Shown here: in pieces, positions 40,081-49,749 of the stretch | Numbering within the stretch: position 1 is the stretch's first letter | Layout: every line of letters begins with the position of its first letter | Assembly: GCF_000731955.1 (NCBI RefSeq) | Contig: NZ_JNCK01000001.1 | Span: 3,482,938-3,546,937 of the forward strand | Reading direction: 5' to 3' | Origin: Halomonas zincidurans B6 | GTDB lineage: Bacteria > Pseudomonadota > Gammaproteobacteria > Pseudomonadales > Halomonadaceae | Length of the DNA stretch: 64,000 nt | Program-made: the position numbers and the translations under genes | The notes under the pieces: model-generated | Databases searched by the model: none | What the model was told of the DNA's origin: nothing | Seen by the model: only the letters and a program-made list of their open reading frames with translations

Positions 40081-42204
40081 GTGAATCCGGTCAAAAAGAC
40101 ATTCCAGTACGGTCAGAGCACCGTCACCCTCGAAACCGGGCGCATCGCCCGTCAGGCCACCGGCGCCGTGCAGGTCACCATGGACGGCGCGGTGGTGCTG
40201 TGCACCGTGGTCGCCAGGAAGGACATCAAGCCGGGGCAGGACTTCTTCCCGCTGGCGGTGTTCTATCAGGAAAAGACCTACTCGGTGGGCAAGATCCCCG
40301 GTGGCTTCTTCAAGCGCGAAGGCCGTCCGACCGAGAAGGAAACGCTGACCTCGCGGCTGATCGACCGGCCGATTCGCCCGCTGTTTCCCAAGGGCTTCAT
40401 GAACGAAGTCCAGGTCGTCTGCACCGTGCTCTCCGCCGATCGTAACCAGGACCCGGACATCGCCGCGATGCTCGGCACCTCGGCGGCGCTGGCGATCTCC
40501 GGCGTGCCGTTCAGCGGGCCGATCGGCGCCGCACGGGTGGCCTTCAGCGAAGATCGCGGCTACTTCCTCAACCCCAGCGTCGAGGAACTGGCGGTCTCCG
40601 AGCTGGACATGGTCGTCGCCGGTACCGACAAGGCCGTGCTGATGGTTGAATCCGAGGCCAAGGAACTGCTCGAGGACGAGATGCTCGGCGCGGTGCTCTA
40701 CGGTCACCAGGAAATGCAGGTGGCGATCAGCGCGATCAACGAGTTCGTCGCCGAGGCCGGCAAGCCCAAGTGGGACTGGCAGCCGGCGACGGAAAACGCT
40801 GCACTCAAGGAGGCGCTGGCCAGCGGCTTCGAGAGCCAGGTCGGCGAAGCCTACCGGATCACCGACAAGATGGCGCGTCAGGATGCCCTCGGCGAACTCA
40901 AGCGTCAGGCGGTGGAGCAGCTGTCCGGCGATGGTGAAGGTCAGTTTGATGCCGACGAGGTGGGTGGCGCCTTCGCCAGTCTCGAGAAGCGCGTGGTGCG
41001 CCGCCGGGTGATCGACGGCGAGCCGCGCATCGACGGCCGTAACCACAAGACCGTGCGCCCGCTGGACATCGAGGTCGGCGTGCTGCCGCGCACCCACGGC
41101 TCGGCGCTGTTCACTCGCGGCGAGACCCAGGCGATAGTCATCGCCACGCTGGGCACGCTGCGCGACGCCCAGTTGATCGAGTCGCTGGAAGGCGAGCGCA
41201 AGGATCGCTTCCTGCTGCACTACAATTTCCCGCCGTACAGCGTCGGCGAAGCCGGCTTCATGGGCGGGCCCAAGCGGCGCGAGATCGGTCATGGGCGTCT
41301 CGCCCGGCGCGGCGTCCAGGCGATGCTGCCGAGCGACGAGGCGTTTCCCTACACCATTCGCGTGGTGTCCGAGATCACCGAATCCAACGGCTCGAGCTCG
41401 ATGGCCTCGGTGTGCGGCTCGTCGCTGGCGCTGATGGATGCCGGGGTGCCGCTCAAGGCGCCGGTGGCGGGCATCGCCATGGGTCTAGTCAAGGACGGGG
41501 ACAAGTTCGCCGTGCTTACCGACATTCTCGGCGACGAGGACCACCTCGGCGACATGGACTTCAAGGTGGCCGGCTCGGCGGAAGGCGTCACCGCGCTGCA
41601 GATGGACATCAAGATCGAGGGCATCAACGAAGAGATCATGGAGACCGCCCTGCAGCAGGCTCACGAAGCCCGCCAGCATATCCTCGGCGAAATGAACCGG
41701 GTGATCGCGCAGAGTCGCGAGGAGGTCTCCGTCAACGCGCCGTCGATGGCAACCATCAAGATCTCGCCGGACAAGATCCGCGACGTGATCGGCAAGGGCG
41801 GCGCGACGATCCGCAAGATCTGCGACGACACCGGCGCGTCCATCGATCTCGACGATGACGGCACCGTGCGCATCTACGCCGAGGACAAGGCGGCCGCCAA
41901 GCGCGCCATCGACACCGTGCTGGGAATCACCGCCGAGGCGGAAATCGGCAAGCTCTACCAGGGCAAGGTGGTGCGGATTGCCGACTTCGGCGCGTTCGTC
42001 AACTTCATGCCGGGCACCGATGGGCTGGTGCATATCTCGCAGATCGTGCCCGAGCGGGTCAATGACGTGCGCGACTTCATGAACGAAGGCGACGAAGTGA
42101 TCGTCAAGGTGCTCGATATCGACAACCGCAACCGCGTGAAGCTGTCGATCAAGGAGATCACCGCCGAAGAGAAGGCAGCCTTCGAGGCGAGCCTGGCCGA
42201 GTAA
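40081..42204 (+). CDS. pnp: Polyribonucleotide nucleotidyltransferase (PNPase)
   Basis: 707 residues. Two RNase PH domains (about 5-220 and 310-540), with FFKREGRPTEKE and the phosphorolytic site in the second (SNGSSSMASVCGSSLALMDAG), then a KH domain (about 555-612, IGKGGATIRKI) and an S1 domain (about 622-690). The start is GTG 40081 with GAAGGAAG upstream; the longer frame from 40024 adds a non-homologous tail. Trimeric 3'-5' exonuclease of the RNA degradosome. Confidence 0.97.
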   Translation: MNPVKKTFQYGQSTVTLETGRIARQATGAVQVTMDGAVVLCTVVARKDIKPGQDFFPLAVFYQEKTYSVGKIPGGFFKREGRPTEKETLTSRLIDRPIRPLFPKGFMNEVQVVCTVLSADRNQDPDIAAMLGTSAALAISGVPFSGPIGAARVAFSEDRGYFLNPSVEELAVSELDMVVAGTDKAVLMVESEAKELLEDEMLGAVLYGHQEMQVAISAINEFVAEAGKPKWDWQPATENAALKEALASGFESQVGEAYRITDKMARQDALGELKRQAVEQLSGDGEGQFDADEVGGAFASLEKRVVRRRVIDGEPRIDGRNHKTVRPLDIEVGVLPRTHGSALFTRGETQAIVIATLGTLRDAQLIESLEGERKDRFLLHYNFPPYSVGEAGFMGGPKRREIGHGRLARRGVQAMLPSDEAFPYTIRVVSEITESNGSSSMASVCGSSLALMDAGVPLKAPVAGIAMGLVKDGDKFAVLTDILGDEDHLGDMDFKVAGSAEGVTALQMDIKIEGINEEIMETALQQAHEARQHILGEMNRVIAQSREEVSVNAPSMATIKISPDKIRDVIGKGGATIRKICDDTGASIDLDDDGTVRIYAEDKAAAKRAIDTVLGITAEAEIGKLYQGKVVRIADFGAFVNFMPGTDGLVHISQIVPERVNDVRDFMNEGDEVIVKVLDIDNRNRVKLSIKEITAEEKAAFEASLAE

Positions 42205-42255
42205 CGGATCAGTCCGGCCGGGACAACCCGGCCTGGCCGTAAGGCCAAACAACGG

Positions 42256-42289
42256 AACGGCCCATCCGCCAAGCGGATGGGCCGTTTTT
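42256..42289. terminator. Bidirectional terminator between pnp and hisC
   Basis: A perfect 14-bp stem (AACGGCCCATCCGC and its complement) with a three-base loop, then TTTTT on the plus strand. Serves convergent genes. Confidence 0.9.
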
Positions 42290-42324
42290 CATTCAGGCGT
42301 ACGCGTTTGTGCAGAGCGATGCGC

Positions 42325-43380
42325 TCAGCGGCAGATCGCCTCGAGCGCCTCGATCAGGCTGTCCATCTCATCGTCGGTGCCGATGCTGATGCGCAGGAAG
42401 TCGCGCAGCGCCTCGCTGTTGAAATGGCGCACCAGGATGCCGCGCTCGCGCAGCCCGCCGAACAGTTCGCCGGCATCGAGATCGTGGTGCCGGGCAAGCA
42501 GGAAGTTGGTCTGCGACGGCAGCACCTCGAAGCCCAGTTCATCGAGCCGGCGGCGGGTGCGCTCGCGGGTGGCGATCACCCGTTCGCGGCAGGCCTCGAA
42601 ATGCCCGCGATCGGCCAGCGCCGCAATCCCCGCGGCGCTGGCCAGGCTGTCGATGGGGTAGGAGTTGAAGGAATCCTTGACCCGCTCGAGGCCCTCGATC
42701 AACTCGCGCGAACCGAACGCATAGCCCAGCCGCAAGCCGGCCAGGCTGCGCGACTTGGAAAAGGTGCCGACCACCAGCAGGTTGGGATGGATGTCGATCA
42801 GCGGAACCGCACTTTCGCCGCCGAAGTCGACATAGGCTTCGTCGACCAGCACCACACGCTCGCTAACCTGTTCGAGCAGTCGGGCGATGGCCGAGCGCGG
42901 GTGGCCGTGGCCGGTGGGGGCGTTGGGGTTGGCGAACACCACGCCGCCGCTGTCGGCGCTCAGGGCATCGAGCGGCACCTGCCAGTGATCGTCGAGCGCC
43001 AGCGTGCGGTAGCTGATGTCGTAGAGCCGGCAGTAGACAGGATAGAAGCTGTAGCTGATGGCCGGCATCAGCAGCGGTCGCGACTGGCGGAAGAAGGCCT
43101 GAAAGGCCAGTGCCAGGACTTCGTCGGAACCGTTGCCGACGAAGACCTGGTCGACGTCGACGCCGTGTTCGCGGGCCAGCGCCTCGCGCAGGGCCCACGA
43201 TTCGGGGTCGGGGTAGCGGCGCAGATGAGCGGCGGGAAATTCGCGCAGCGCGCGCTCCACGCCAGGGGCCGGCGGATAGGGATTCTCGTTGGTGTTGAGC
43301 TTGACCAGTCGCTGGCGCGGCTGCTCCCCGGGGACGTACGGCGTCAGCTCGCGAACTTCCGGGCTCCAGAACTTGCTCAT
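42325..43380 (-). CDS. hisC: Histidinol-phosphate aminotransferase
   Basis: 351 residues; PLP enzyme of histidine synthesis. Motifs: KLNTNENPYPPAPGV near the start, FVGNGSDEVLALAFQAF, ANPNAPTG, VDEAYVDF, and the PLP lysine in TFSKSRSLAGLRLGY. ATG 43380 begins where homology begins (MSKFWSPEVRELTPYVPG). It is outside a his operon and divergent from the AEC gene; some members also act on aromatic amino acids. Confidence 0.93.
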   Translation of the reverse strand: MSKFWSPEVRELTPYVPGEQPRQRLVKLNTNENPYPPAPGVERALREFPAAHLRRYPDPESWALREALAREHGVDVDQVFVGNGSDEVLALAFQAFFRQSRPLLMPAISYSFYPVYCRLYDISYRTLALDDHWQVPLDALSADSGGVVFANPNAPTGHGHPRSAIARLLEQVSERVVLVDEAYVDFGGESAVPLIDIHPNLLVVGTFSKSRSLAGLRLGYAFGSRELIEGLERVKDSFNSYPIDSLASAAGIAALADRGHFEACRERVIATRERTRRRLDELGFEVLPSQTNFLLARHHDLDAGELFGGLRERGILVRHFNSEALRDFLRISIGTDDEMDSLIEALEAICR

Positions 43381-43552
43381 GGTATCTCGGTATCGTGATC
43401 GTAAGAATCGGTTGGCGCTCGTCGAGCGCGCTTCAGGACAGTGCTTCAAGTCGCTGTCTCGAGAGGATGCTTGGGTTATGGTGACGTGCCCGAACGAGCC
43501 GCGCAAGCCACGGCATGCTAGGCTGCCACTCTTTGATCGCCGAGTCGTATGC

Positions 43553-44440
43553 ATGCTGGCCAAGATTCTCTCGACCCTGCTGCCGGTGTTCCTGATTGCC
43601 GGCTGCGGAACGCTCTACGGGCGCTTTCGCACCCCCGACATTCGCAGCCTCAATACGCTCAACATGGAGCTGTTCGTGCCCATGCTGGTGTTTGCGGTGC
43701 TGGCCGATCGCCAGGCGCCGCTTGCGGAGTACGCCAACCTGGCGCTGGCCGCCGGGCTGATTGTACTCGGTTCGGGATTGCTGTTGTGGCCGTTGGCGAC
43801 GCTGCTCAAGCTCAACCGGCGAACCTTCCTGCCGCCGATGATGTTCAACAACACCGGCAACATGGGCATACCGCTGCTGGTGCTGGCATTCGGCGAAGCT
43901 GCGCTGCCCGCGGCGGTGGTGGTGTTCGTCGTCGAGATGCTGCTGCATTTTTCGCTGGGGCTGTACATGCTCGACCCGCGCACCCCCTGGTGGCGGCTGT
44001 TGCGTATGCCGATCGTGCTTGCCAGCCTGGCTGGGCTGGCGGTCAATCTGAGCGGCCTCCACCTGCCCGGCTGGCTGCTCGAAGCGCTCGACATGCTCGG
44101 CGGGGTGAGCATTCCACTGATGCTGTTCGCGCTCGGGGTGCGCATGCTCGACGTCGACTTCAGCGACTGGCGGATGGGCGTGCTGGGCGCCGTGGCCTGC
44201 CCGGCGAGCGGTCTGGCGCTGGCCTGGCCGTTGATCGCCTGGCTCGACCTGTCGGGCCTGCAGGCGGCGACGCTATGGGTCTTCGCGGCCCTGCCTCCGG
44301 CGGTGCTCAACTATCTGGTGGCCGAGCAGTATCGCCAAGAGCCGCACACGGTGGCCTCGCTGGTGCTGATCGGCAACCTGGGCAGTCTGGTAGTCATGCC
44401 GATCGTGCTGGCGGTGCTGTTCGCTCAAGGCGCCGGCTGA
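43553..44440 (+). CDS. AEC-family transporter (second copy)
   Basis: 295 residues, about ten hydrophobic segments. NNTGNMGIPLLVLAFGE in the first half and VLNYLVAEQYRQEPHTVASLV in the second are family landmarks. The start is ATG 43553; upstream sequence in the frame is the antisense of hisC. It is clearly diverged from the AEC gene at 4 kb, so it is not a recent duplicate. Substrate unknown; a small organic acid is likely. Confidence 0.78.
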   Translation: MLAKILSTLLPVFLIAGCGTLYGRFRTPDIRSLNTLNMELFVPMLVFAVLADRQAPLAEYANLALAAGLIVLGSGLLLWPLATLLKLNRRTFLPPMMFNNTGNMGIPLLVLAFGEAALPAAVVVFVVEMLLHFSLGLYMLDPRTPWWRLLRMPIVLASLAGLAVNLSGLHLPGWLLEALDMLGGVSIPLMLFALGVRMLDVDFSDWRMGVLGAVACPASGLALAWPLIAWLDLSGLQAATLWVFAALPPAVLNYLVAEQYRQEPHTVASLVLIGNLGSLVVMPIVLAVLFAQGAG

Positions 44441-44467
44441 ACCAAGCGAGGAATCCGCCGGAAACGA

Positions 44468-44497
44468 CGACGCCAGCGGCTCGAGCCGCTGGCGTCG
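44468..44497. terminator. Palindromic hairpin between the AEC and thiolase genes
   Basis: A perfect 30-bp palindrome centred on CTCGAG (arm CGACGCCAGCGGCTC). T tracts are weak on both sides, so it may be a modest bidirectional terminator for two convergent genes. Confidence 0.6.
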
Positions 44498-44522
44498 CTT
44501 TGCTGCAGTCTCCGCTTCGGCG

Positions 44523-45701
44523 TCAGCGTTCGATGGCCAGCGCCACCCCTTGGCCGCCACCGATGCACAGTGTCGCCAGGCCCTTCTTGGCATCGCGGGC
44601 GATCATCTCGTGGAGCAGCGACACCAGCACGCGACAGCCCGAAGCGCCGATCGGGTGGCCCAGGGCGATGGCGCCGCCGTTGACGTTGATCTTGCTGACG
44701 TCCCAGCCGAGCTCCTTGTTGACCGCCATGGCCTGGGCGGCGAACGCCTCGTTGGCCTCGACCAGGTCGAGATCGTCGATGGTCCAGCCGGCCTTCTCCA
44801 GGCAGCGCCGCGTTGCCGGTGCCGGGCCGAGGCCCATGATCGCCGGATCGACGCCGGCGTTGGCATAGGCCTTGATGTGGGCCAGCGGTTCGAGGCCCAG
44901 CTCGCGGGCCTTGTCGGCGGAGCAGATCATCGTCACCGCGGCGCCGTCGTTGATCGATGAAGCGTTACCGGCGGTGACCTTGCCATCCTTCTTGAAGGCG
45001 GGCTTCATGGCACCGAGCTTCTCGGCGGTGATGCCGGCGCGCGGCCCTTCGTCGGCGGCGAAGGTGACCGGATCGCCCTTGCGCTGGGGAATCTCGATCG
45101 GCACGATTTGGCTGTCGAAGCGTCCCGACTCGATGGCGGCGCTGGCGTTGCGCTGCGACTGGGCGGCGAAGTCGTCCATCTGCTCGCGGGTGATGCCGTA
45201 CTTGTCGGCGAGATTCTCGGCGGTGATGCCCATGTGATAATCGTTGAAGGCGTCCCACAGGCCGTCGTGAACCATCGAGTCGATGGCCTTCCAGTCGCCC
45301 ATGCGCTGGCCGATGCGCGAATGCGGCAACAGGTGAGGCGCCAAGGACATGTTTTCCTGGCCGCCGGCGAGGATCAGCTCGGCATCGCCGCAGCGGATCG
45401 CCTGGGTCGCCAGGTGTAACGCCTTGAGACCCGAGCCGCAGACCTTGTTGATGGTCATCGCCGGCACGCCTTCGGGCAGGCCGGCACGGATCGATGTCTG
45501 GCGGGCGGGGTTCTGCCCGCAGCCGGCGGTAAGCACCTGGCCGAGCAGGACTTCGTCGACCTGCTCCGGGGCGACGCCGGTACTCGCCAGGATATCCTGA
45601 ATCACTTTGACGCCAAGCTCGGTGGCAGGAATGCCGGCGAGCGAGCCGCCGAAAGTGCCGATAGCGGTGCGGCGCGCCGCGACAATGACCACGTCTTGCA
45701 T
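44523..45701 (-). CDS. Acetyl-CoA C-acetyltransferase (thiolase)
   Basis: 392 residues. Nucleophile C88 in NKVCGSGLKAL, catalytic histidine in GGAIALGHPIGASG, and second cysteine in CIGGGQGVALA. Closest in form to biosynthetic thiolases (PhaA/AtoB) that make acetoacetyl-CoA. A role in polyhydroxybutyrate formation is plausible in a halomonad, but phaB is not adjacent. It is a single-gene unit. Confidence 0.9.
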   Translation of the reverse strand: MQDVVIVAARRTAIGTFGGSLAGIPATELGVKVIQDILASTGVAPEQVDEVLLGQVLTAGCGQNPARQTSIRAGLPEGVPAMTINKVCGSGLKALHLATQAIRCGDAELILAGGQENMSLAPHLLPHSRIGQRMGDWKAIDSMVHDGLWDAFNDYHMGITAENLADKYGITREQMDDFAAQSQRNASAAIESGRFDSQIVPIEIPQRKGDPVTFAADEGPRAGITAEKLGAMKPAFKKDGKVTAGNASSINDGAAVTMICSADKARELGLEPLAHIKAYANAGVDPAIMGLGPAPATRRCLEKAGWTIDDLDLVEANEAFAAQAMAVNKELGWDVSKINVNGGAIALGHPIGASGCRVLVSLLHEMIARDAKKGLATLCIGGGQGVALAIER

Positions 45702-45846
45702 GGGAGACTCCTTGATACGAGGCGAACGTTTACCTGTTCAGCATAGGGGACTCGGGCGCATGGCGACAATCGACAATCAGGCGGAAAGCGCCGGCGGCGT
45801 CTCCGCCGGCTAAAAGGGCTTGGGCAAGAGCTGGGTTCGGCCGGTT

Positions 45847-46698
45847 TCAGTGCGGCAGCGTCACCGCGAGATTGTCGATCAGTCGCGCCGGACCCAGGTG
45901 GGCGGCGCCGAGCAGCACCGCCATGCGGGTGTCGTCGCTGACCGCAGCCAGGTCGTCGTATCGGCGCAGCTCCAGGTAATCGGGCTTGAAGCCGTCCTCG
46001 GCTAGCCGGGCGAGCCCTTGACGCAAGGCCTCTTCGCGTGCGGTGCCCCGCTCCAGCGCATCACGAACCTGGCATAGCGTGGCATACAGGCGCGGCGCTC
46101 GGGCCCGTTGCTCGGCACTGAGATAGCCGTTGCGCGACGACAGCGCCAGGCCATCCTCGGCGCGCACGATCGGCACGCCGACGACCTCGACCGGGAAGTG
46201 CAGGTCGGCGACCAGCTTGCGGATCACCGCGAGCTGTTGGAAATCCTTGCTGCCGAAGCAGGCCAGGTCGGGCTGGAACAGGTTGAACAGCATGCTGACC
46301 ACGGTCGCCACGCCGCTGAAATGCCCCGGCCGGTTGGCGCCGCACAGACCCTCCGAGACCTCGGGCACCTGAACCGTGGTCTGTGCCGTGGTGCCCTGCG
46401 GGTAGAGGGTCTCGTGGCCGGGCGCGAACAGCAGGTCGCAGCCGGCGCGGGCGAGCCGTGCGCGGTCCTCGTCCAGGGTGCGCGGATAGCTGGCGATGTC
46501 CTCGCCGGCGCCGAACTGCAGCGGGTTGACGAAAATGCTCGCCACCACGTAGTCGGCGCGCTCGCGGGCGGCGGCGACCAATGCCAGGTGGCCGTCATGC
46601 AGGTTGCCCATGGTCGGCACCAGGCCGATGCGCCGGCCTTGGCGGCGCGCTTCGGCGAGGCTTTCACGCAGCGTGGCGATGTCGGTCACGGTGTGCAT
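45847..46698 (-). CDS. panC: Pantothenate synthetase
   Basis: 283 residues; ATP-dependent joining of pantoate and beta-alanine. HIGH-type motif PTMGNLHDGHLALV, GSKDFQQLAVIRKLV, and LSSRNGYLS as the KMSKS equivalent. ATG 46698 overlaps the panB stop (TGATG); three earlier codons beginning with TTG are less likely. Last gene of the panB-panC pair. Confidence 0.95.
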   Translation of the reverse strand: MHTVTDIATLRESLAEARRQGRRIGLVPTMGNLHDGHLALVAAARERADYVVASIFVNPLQFGAGEDIASYPRTLDEDRARLARAGCDLLFAPGHETLYPQGTTAQTTVQVPEVSEGLCGANRPGHFSGVATVVSMLFNLFQPDLACFGSKDFQQLAVIRKLVADLHFPVEVVGVPIVRAEDGLALSSRNGYLSAEQRARAPRLYATLCQVRDALERGTAREEALRQGLARLAEDGFKPDYLELRRYDDLAAVSDDTRMAVLLGAAHLGPARLIDNLAVTLPH

Positions 46699-47489
46699 CA
46701 GAAGCAATGCTCCTCGGCCGGAAAGCGGCGTGTCTTGACTGCTTCATGGTAAGCCGTGAAGGCGCCCTGGATCGAGTCGGCCTCGCGCATGAAGTTCTTC
46801 ACGAAACGCGGCGTGCGCCCTTGGCTGATGCCGAGTATGTCGTGCATGACGAGTATCTGACCGTCGGTGTCGGCGCCGGCGCCGATGCCGATCACGGGAA
46901 CCTCGAGGGCCTGCTGCATGGCCCGGCCGAGGCTCGCCGGCACGCACTCGAGCAGGATCGCCGAGGCGCCGGCATCGACCAGCGCGCGGGCATCGGCGAT
47001 CAGCCGTTCGGCCTGCGCGGCGTCGCGCCCCTGGACCTTGTAGCCGCCCAGTTGATAGACGGTCTGCGGGGTCAGCCCGAGATGGGCGCAGATCGGCACG
47101 CCGCGCCGCGTCAGCTCCCTGACGCCGTCGGCCATCCACGCCTCGCCCTCGATCTTGATCAGTTCGGCCCCGGCGCGCATCAACTCGCCGGCATCCTGGA
47201 GCAGGCGTTCCTGGCTCGAGTTGCTCATGAACGGCAGGTCGACCATCAGCAGGCTGGCACCCTTGCTACGCGCCACGCAGCGGGTGTGATAACAGATGTC
47301 GGCGAGGGTGACCGGCAGGGTGCTGGCGTGGCCCTGCAGGACCATGCCCAGCGAGTCGCCGACCAGCAGGACTTCGATGCCGGCCTGACTGGCGACATGG
47401 GCGAAGGAAGCGTCGTAGGCGGTCAGGCAACTGAACGGTTCGCCGGCGCGCTTGGCCGCCTGCAGCGTACTCACGGTGACGGTTTTCAT
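46698..47489 (-). CDS. panB: 3-methyl-2-oxobutanoate hydroxymethyltransferase
   Basis: 263 residues; makes ketopantoate from alpha-ketoisovalerate, so it depends on the valine pathway. TIM barrel with LTAYDASFAHVASQAGIEVLLVGDSLGMV, ICAHLGLTPQTV and VIGIGAGADTDGQILVMHD. Followed without gap by panC. A 10-bp inverted repeat lies about 70 bp upstream. Confidence 0.95.
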   Translation of the reverse strand: MKTVTVSTLQAAKRAGEPFSCLTAYDASFAHVASQAGIEVLLVGDSLGMVLQGHASTLPVTLADICYHTRCVARSKGASLLMVDLPFMSNSSQERLLQDAGELMRAGAELIKIEGEAWMADGVRELTRRGVPICAHLGLTPQTVYQLGGYKVQGRDAAQAERLIADARALVDAGASAILLECVPASLGRAMQQALEVPVIGIGAGADTDGQILVMHDILGISQGRTPRFVKNFMREADSIQGAFTAYHEAVKTRRFPAEEHCF

Positions 47490-47556
47490 GGCGTGCGGTT
47501 CTCGTATTGCGCTCCGGGCGTGCGGCTATGCCCGGAACTGGCGTGTATTGCGAAGG

Positions 47557-47594
47557 TTGTTACCATGCAGGGCGAAAGTGTGGAATGGTAACAA
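47557..47594. promoter_or_regulatory. Inverted repeat TTGTTACCAT / ATGGTAACAA upstream of panB
   Basis: A perfect 10-bp inverted repeat with an 18-bp centre, between folK and panB. It contains the same TGTTAC and GTAACA half-sites as the candidate CbrB site before the CrcZ-like RNA. It could be an operator or an RNA hairpin. Confidence 0.45.
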
Positions 47595-47605
47595 TCACGC
47601 TGCAA

Positions 47606-47637
47606 CTCGACTTTGGCGAAGCTCGACTTTGGCGAAG
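47606..47637. repeat. 16-bp perfect tandem duplication after folK
   Basis: CTCGACTTTGGCGAAG occurs twice head to tail and abuts the folK stop codon. Probably a small local duplication. Confidence 0.85.
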
Positions 47638-48138
47638 TCAGTGGCCCGGCGCTGTCAGCACTTGGAGATCGCTGCCGGCGAAGTTCCTGGCGCGTTGTGC
47701 CGTGCAAGCGCCATCCAGCACGAGCCCGGGAGCGATATCGGCCAGCGGGATCATGACGAAGGCGCGCTCGAGCAGGGCCGGATGCGGCAGCGTCAGGCGC
47801 GCTGACGCCCAGTGCCGGTCGGCGAACAGCAGCAGGTCCAGGTCCAGAGTGCGGGGGCCCCAGTGACGCTGGCGCACCCGGCGATGACGCTGTTCGAGGG
47901 CCTGCAGCTGATCGAGCAGGGCGAGTGGCGACAGGCGGGTGACGATACGCGCCACGGCGTTGACGAAATCGGGCTGGTCCTGGGGGCCGACGGGGCGGCT
48001 GCGATACAGCGGCGAGCGCGCCGCTAGCCGAGTGAGCGGCAGACCATCCAGCTCATCGAAGGCCTGCTCGACCTGCCTGACGGGATCGGCAAGGTTGCTG
48101 CCCAGGCCGATATAGACCGTGTGCCGTACCGCCGCCAT
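47638..48138 (-). CDS. folK: 2-amino-4-hydroxy-6-hydroxymethyldihydropteridine diphosphokinase
   Basis: 166 residues; pyrophosphorylates the pterin before FolP. VYIGLGSNLADP at the start, SPLYRSRPVGPQDQPDFVNAVA, and RHWGPRTLDLDLLLF. ATG 48138 lies four bases after the pcnB stop; earlier in-frame codons lie inside pcnB. Same order as Pseudomonas (pcnB-folK-panB-panC). Confidence 0.95.
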   Translation of the reverse strand: MAAVRHTVYIGLGSNLADPVRQVEQAFDELDGLPLTRLAARSPLYRSRPVGPQDQPDFVNAVARIVTRLSPLALLDQLQALEQRHRRVRQRHWGPRTLDLDLLLFADRHWASARLTLPHPALLERAFVMIPLADIAPGLVLDGACTAQRARNFAGSDLQVLTAPGH

Positions 48139-48142
48139 GCGC

Positions 48143-49558
48143 TCAGTCAGTGCCGTCGCCGGGGTTGCTGCCCTGGCGGCGGCCACCGCGACGTTTGCGC
48201 GGCCGGTGCTTGCGCGGCCCCGCGCTACCCGCCGGATCGGCGTCGACCTTGTTCAGCAGGCGACACTGTTCATGCTCGTCTCCGTCCTGAAAGGCGCTCC
48301 ACCAGTCGCCGAGTCCGGGGGCAATCTCGCCGGCATGTTCGCGCAGTAACAGGAAATCGTACGCGGCGCGAAAGCGCGGGTGTTCCAGGATCTGGAAGGC
48401 GCGTTTGCCGCGCCGCTTGGGCAGGCGCTCCTGAAGATCCCAGATGTCGCGCATCGGCAGGCTGAAGCGCTTGGGGATCGAGGTATGCTGGAGCTGGCGC
48501 GTAATGACCTGCTGGGCGGCGGTCTGCTGGGCCGGGATCGGCGGCATGCCCTCGGCCCTGAGGCACTGCGAGCGCCACTGCACGCTGGGCCAGAGCAGGG
48601 CCCCGAACAGGAAGGCCGGGGTGACCGGGCGCTCGTTGAGAATCCGCTCGTCGGTATTGGCCAGCGCCTGCAGAAGTAGCGGTTCGGCCCACTCGAGCTC
48701 GGCCATGGCCTCGTCGGCTTCGGGAAACAGCATGGCGAACAGCCCGTATTCGCGCAGGTGCTGAAAGCTCTGCACGCCGTGGCCCGACATGAATAGCTTG
48801 AGCACCTCGTCGAAAAGCCGTGCCGGAGGGATCTGCAGCAGCAGCGGTGCGAGTTCGTGAATCGGGGCTTCGGTGTCGGGGGCGAAGGTGAAGTCCAGCT
48901 TGGCGGCGAAGCGCATCGCGCGCAGCATGCGTACCGGATCTTCCCGGTAGCGGGTCGCCGGGTCGCCGATCAGTCGCAGCACCCGCGCGTCGATGTCGGC
49001 GAGGCCGCCTGCCCAGTCATGCAGCGAGAAATCGGCGATGTTGTAGTACAGCGCATTGACAGTGAAATCGCGGCGCAGCGCGTCTTCCTCGATATTGCCC
49101 CAGACGTTGTCGCGCAGCAGCAGGCCGTCCTCGGACTGGTGGGCGAGATGTTCGCCATGGTCGTCGCCGGGGCGCCCACGGAAGGTGGTGACTTCGATGA
49201 CTTCCCGGCCGAAGCGCACATGCACGATGCGAAAGCGCCGGCCGATGATCCGTGAATTGCGGAACAGGTCGCGAAGCTCCTCGGGCGTGGCGTTGGTGGC
49301 CACGTCGAAATCCTTGGGGGGCTTGCCAAGCAGCGCATCGCGCAGGCAGCCACCGACCAGGTAGGCCTCGAAACCGGCATTGTGCAAGCGGTAGAGAACC
49401 TTGAGCGCGCCAGCGCTGAATAGCTGCCGGGAAATGCTGTGCTCTTCCCGGGGAAGGATGTTAAGACCGGAGGGTTCGCCGCCCCCCTCGTGGTTGCCGA
49501 ACAGAGTCTTCAAACGTTCACCGGGGCGTTGGAGAAAGCGGGTAAATCCTTTGAACAT
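48143..49558 (-). CDS. pcnB: Poly(A) polymerase I
   Basis: 471 residues, close to E. coli PcnB (465). Nucleotidyltransferase head with LVGGCLRDALLGKPPKDFDVATNA, carrying the DxD metal ligands; RRDFTVNALYYN; and a basic C-terminal tail (SAGPRKHRPRKRRGGRRQG). ATG 49558 (MFKGFTRFLQRP) is chosen: upstream codons of the open frame run into the non-coding RNA and show no homology. Adds 3' poly(A) tails that speed RNA decay. It lies just downstream of the CrcZ-like RNA. Confidence 0.94.
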   Translation of the reverse strand: MFKGFTRFLQRPGERLKTLFGNHEGGGEPSGLNILPREEHSISRQLFSAGALKVLYRLHNAGFEAYLVGGCLRDALLGKPPKDFDVATNATPEELRDLFRNSRIIGRRFRIVHVRFGREVIEVTTFRGRPGDDHGEHLAHQSEDGLLLRDNVWGNIEEDALRRDFTVNALYYNIADFSLHDWAGGLADIDARVLRLIGDPATRYREDPVRMLRAMRFAAKLDFTFAPDTEAPIHELAPLLLQIPPARLFDEVLKLFMSGHGVQSFQHLREYGLFAMLFPEADEAMAELEWAEPLLLQALANTDERILNERPVTPAFLFGALLWPSVQWRSQCLRAEGMPPIPAQQTAAQQVITRQLQHTSIPKRFSLPMRDIWDLQERLPKRRGKRAFQILEHPRFRAAYDFLLLREHAGEIAPGLGDWWSAFQDGDEHEQCRLLNKVDADPAGSAGPRKHRPRKRRGGRRQGSNPGDGTD

Positions 49559-49749
49559 GCCGCGATAGTGCTCGCAGTCTGAGGGAAAGCGCCCAGTGTA
49601 GCCGAGCCCCCCCGGCTTGCAAAGCGCCGCCGACAAAAGCGTGGGCTGGTGAAGGGCGGCGCGGAGAATTGCGAACCGATCGCATGCCGATACGCGCCGA
49701 GACCTTAAAAGCTCCGATGTGGCAGGAAGGGATAAAAGCGGCTGGGCGG

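Noticed and set aside
44468..44497. The perfect 30-bp palindrome as an operator
   Set aside because: It sits between two convergent genes with no promoter nearby, so a terminator-like hairpin is the simpler reading.
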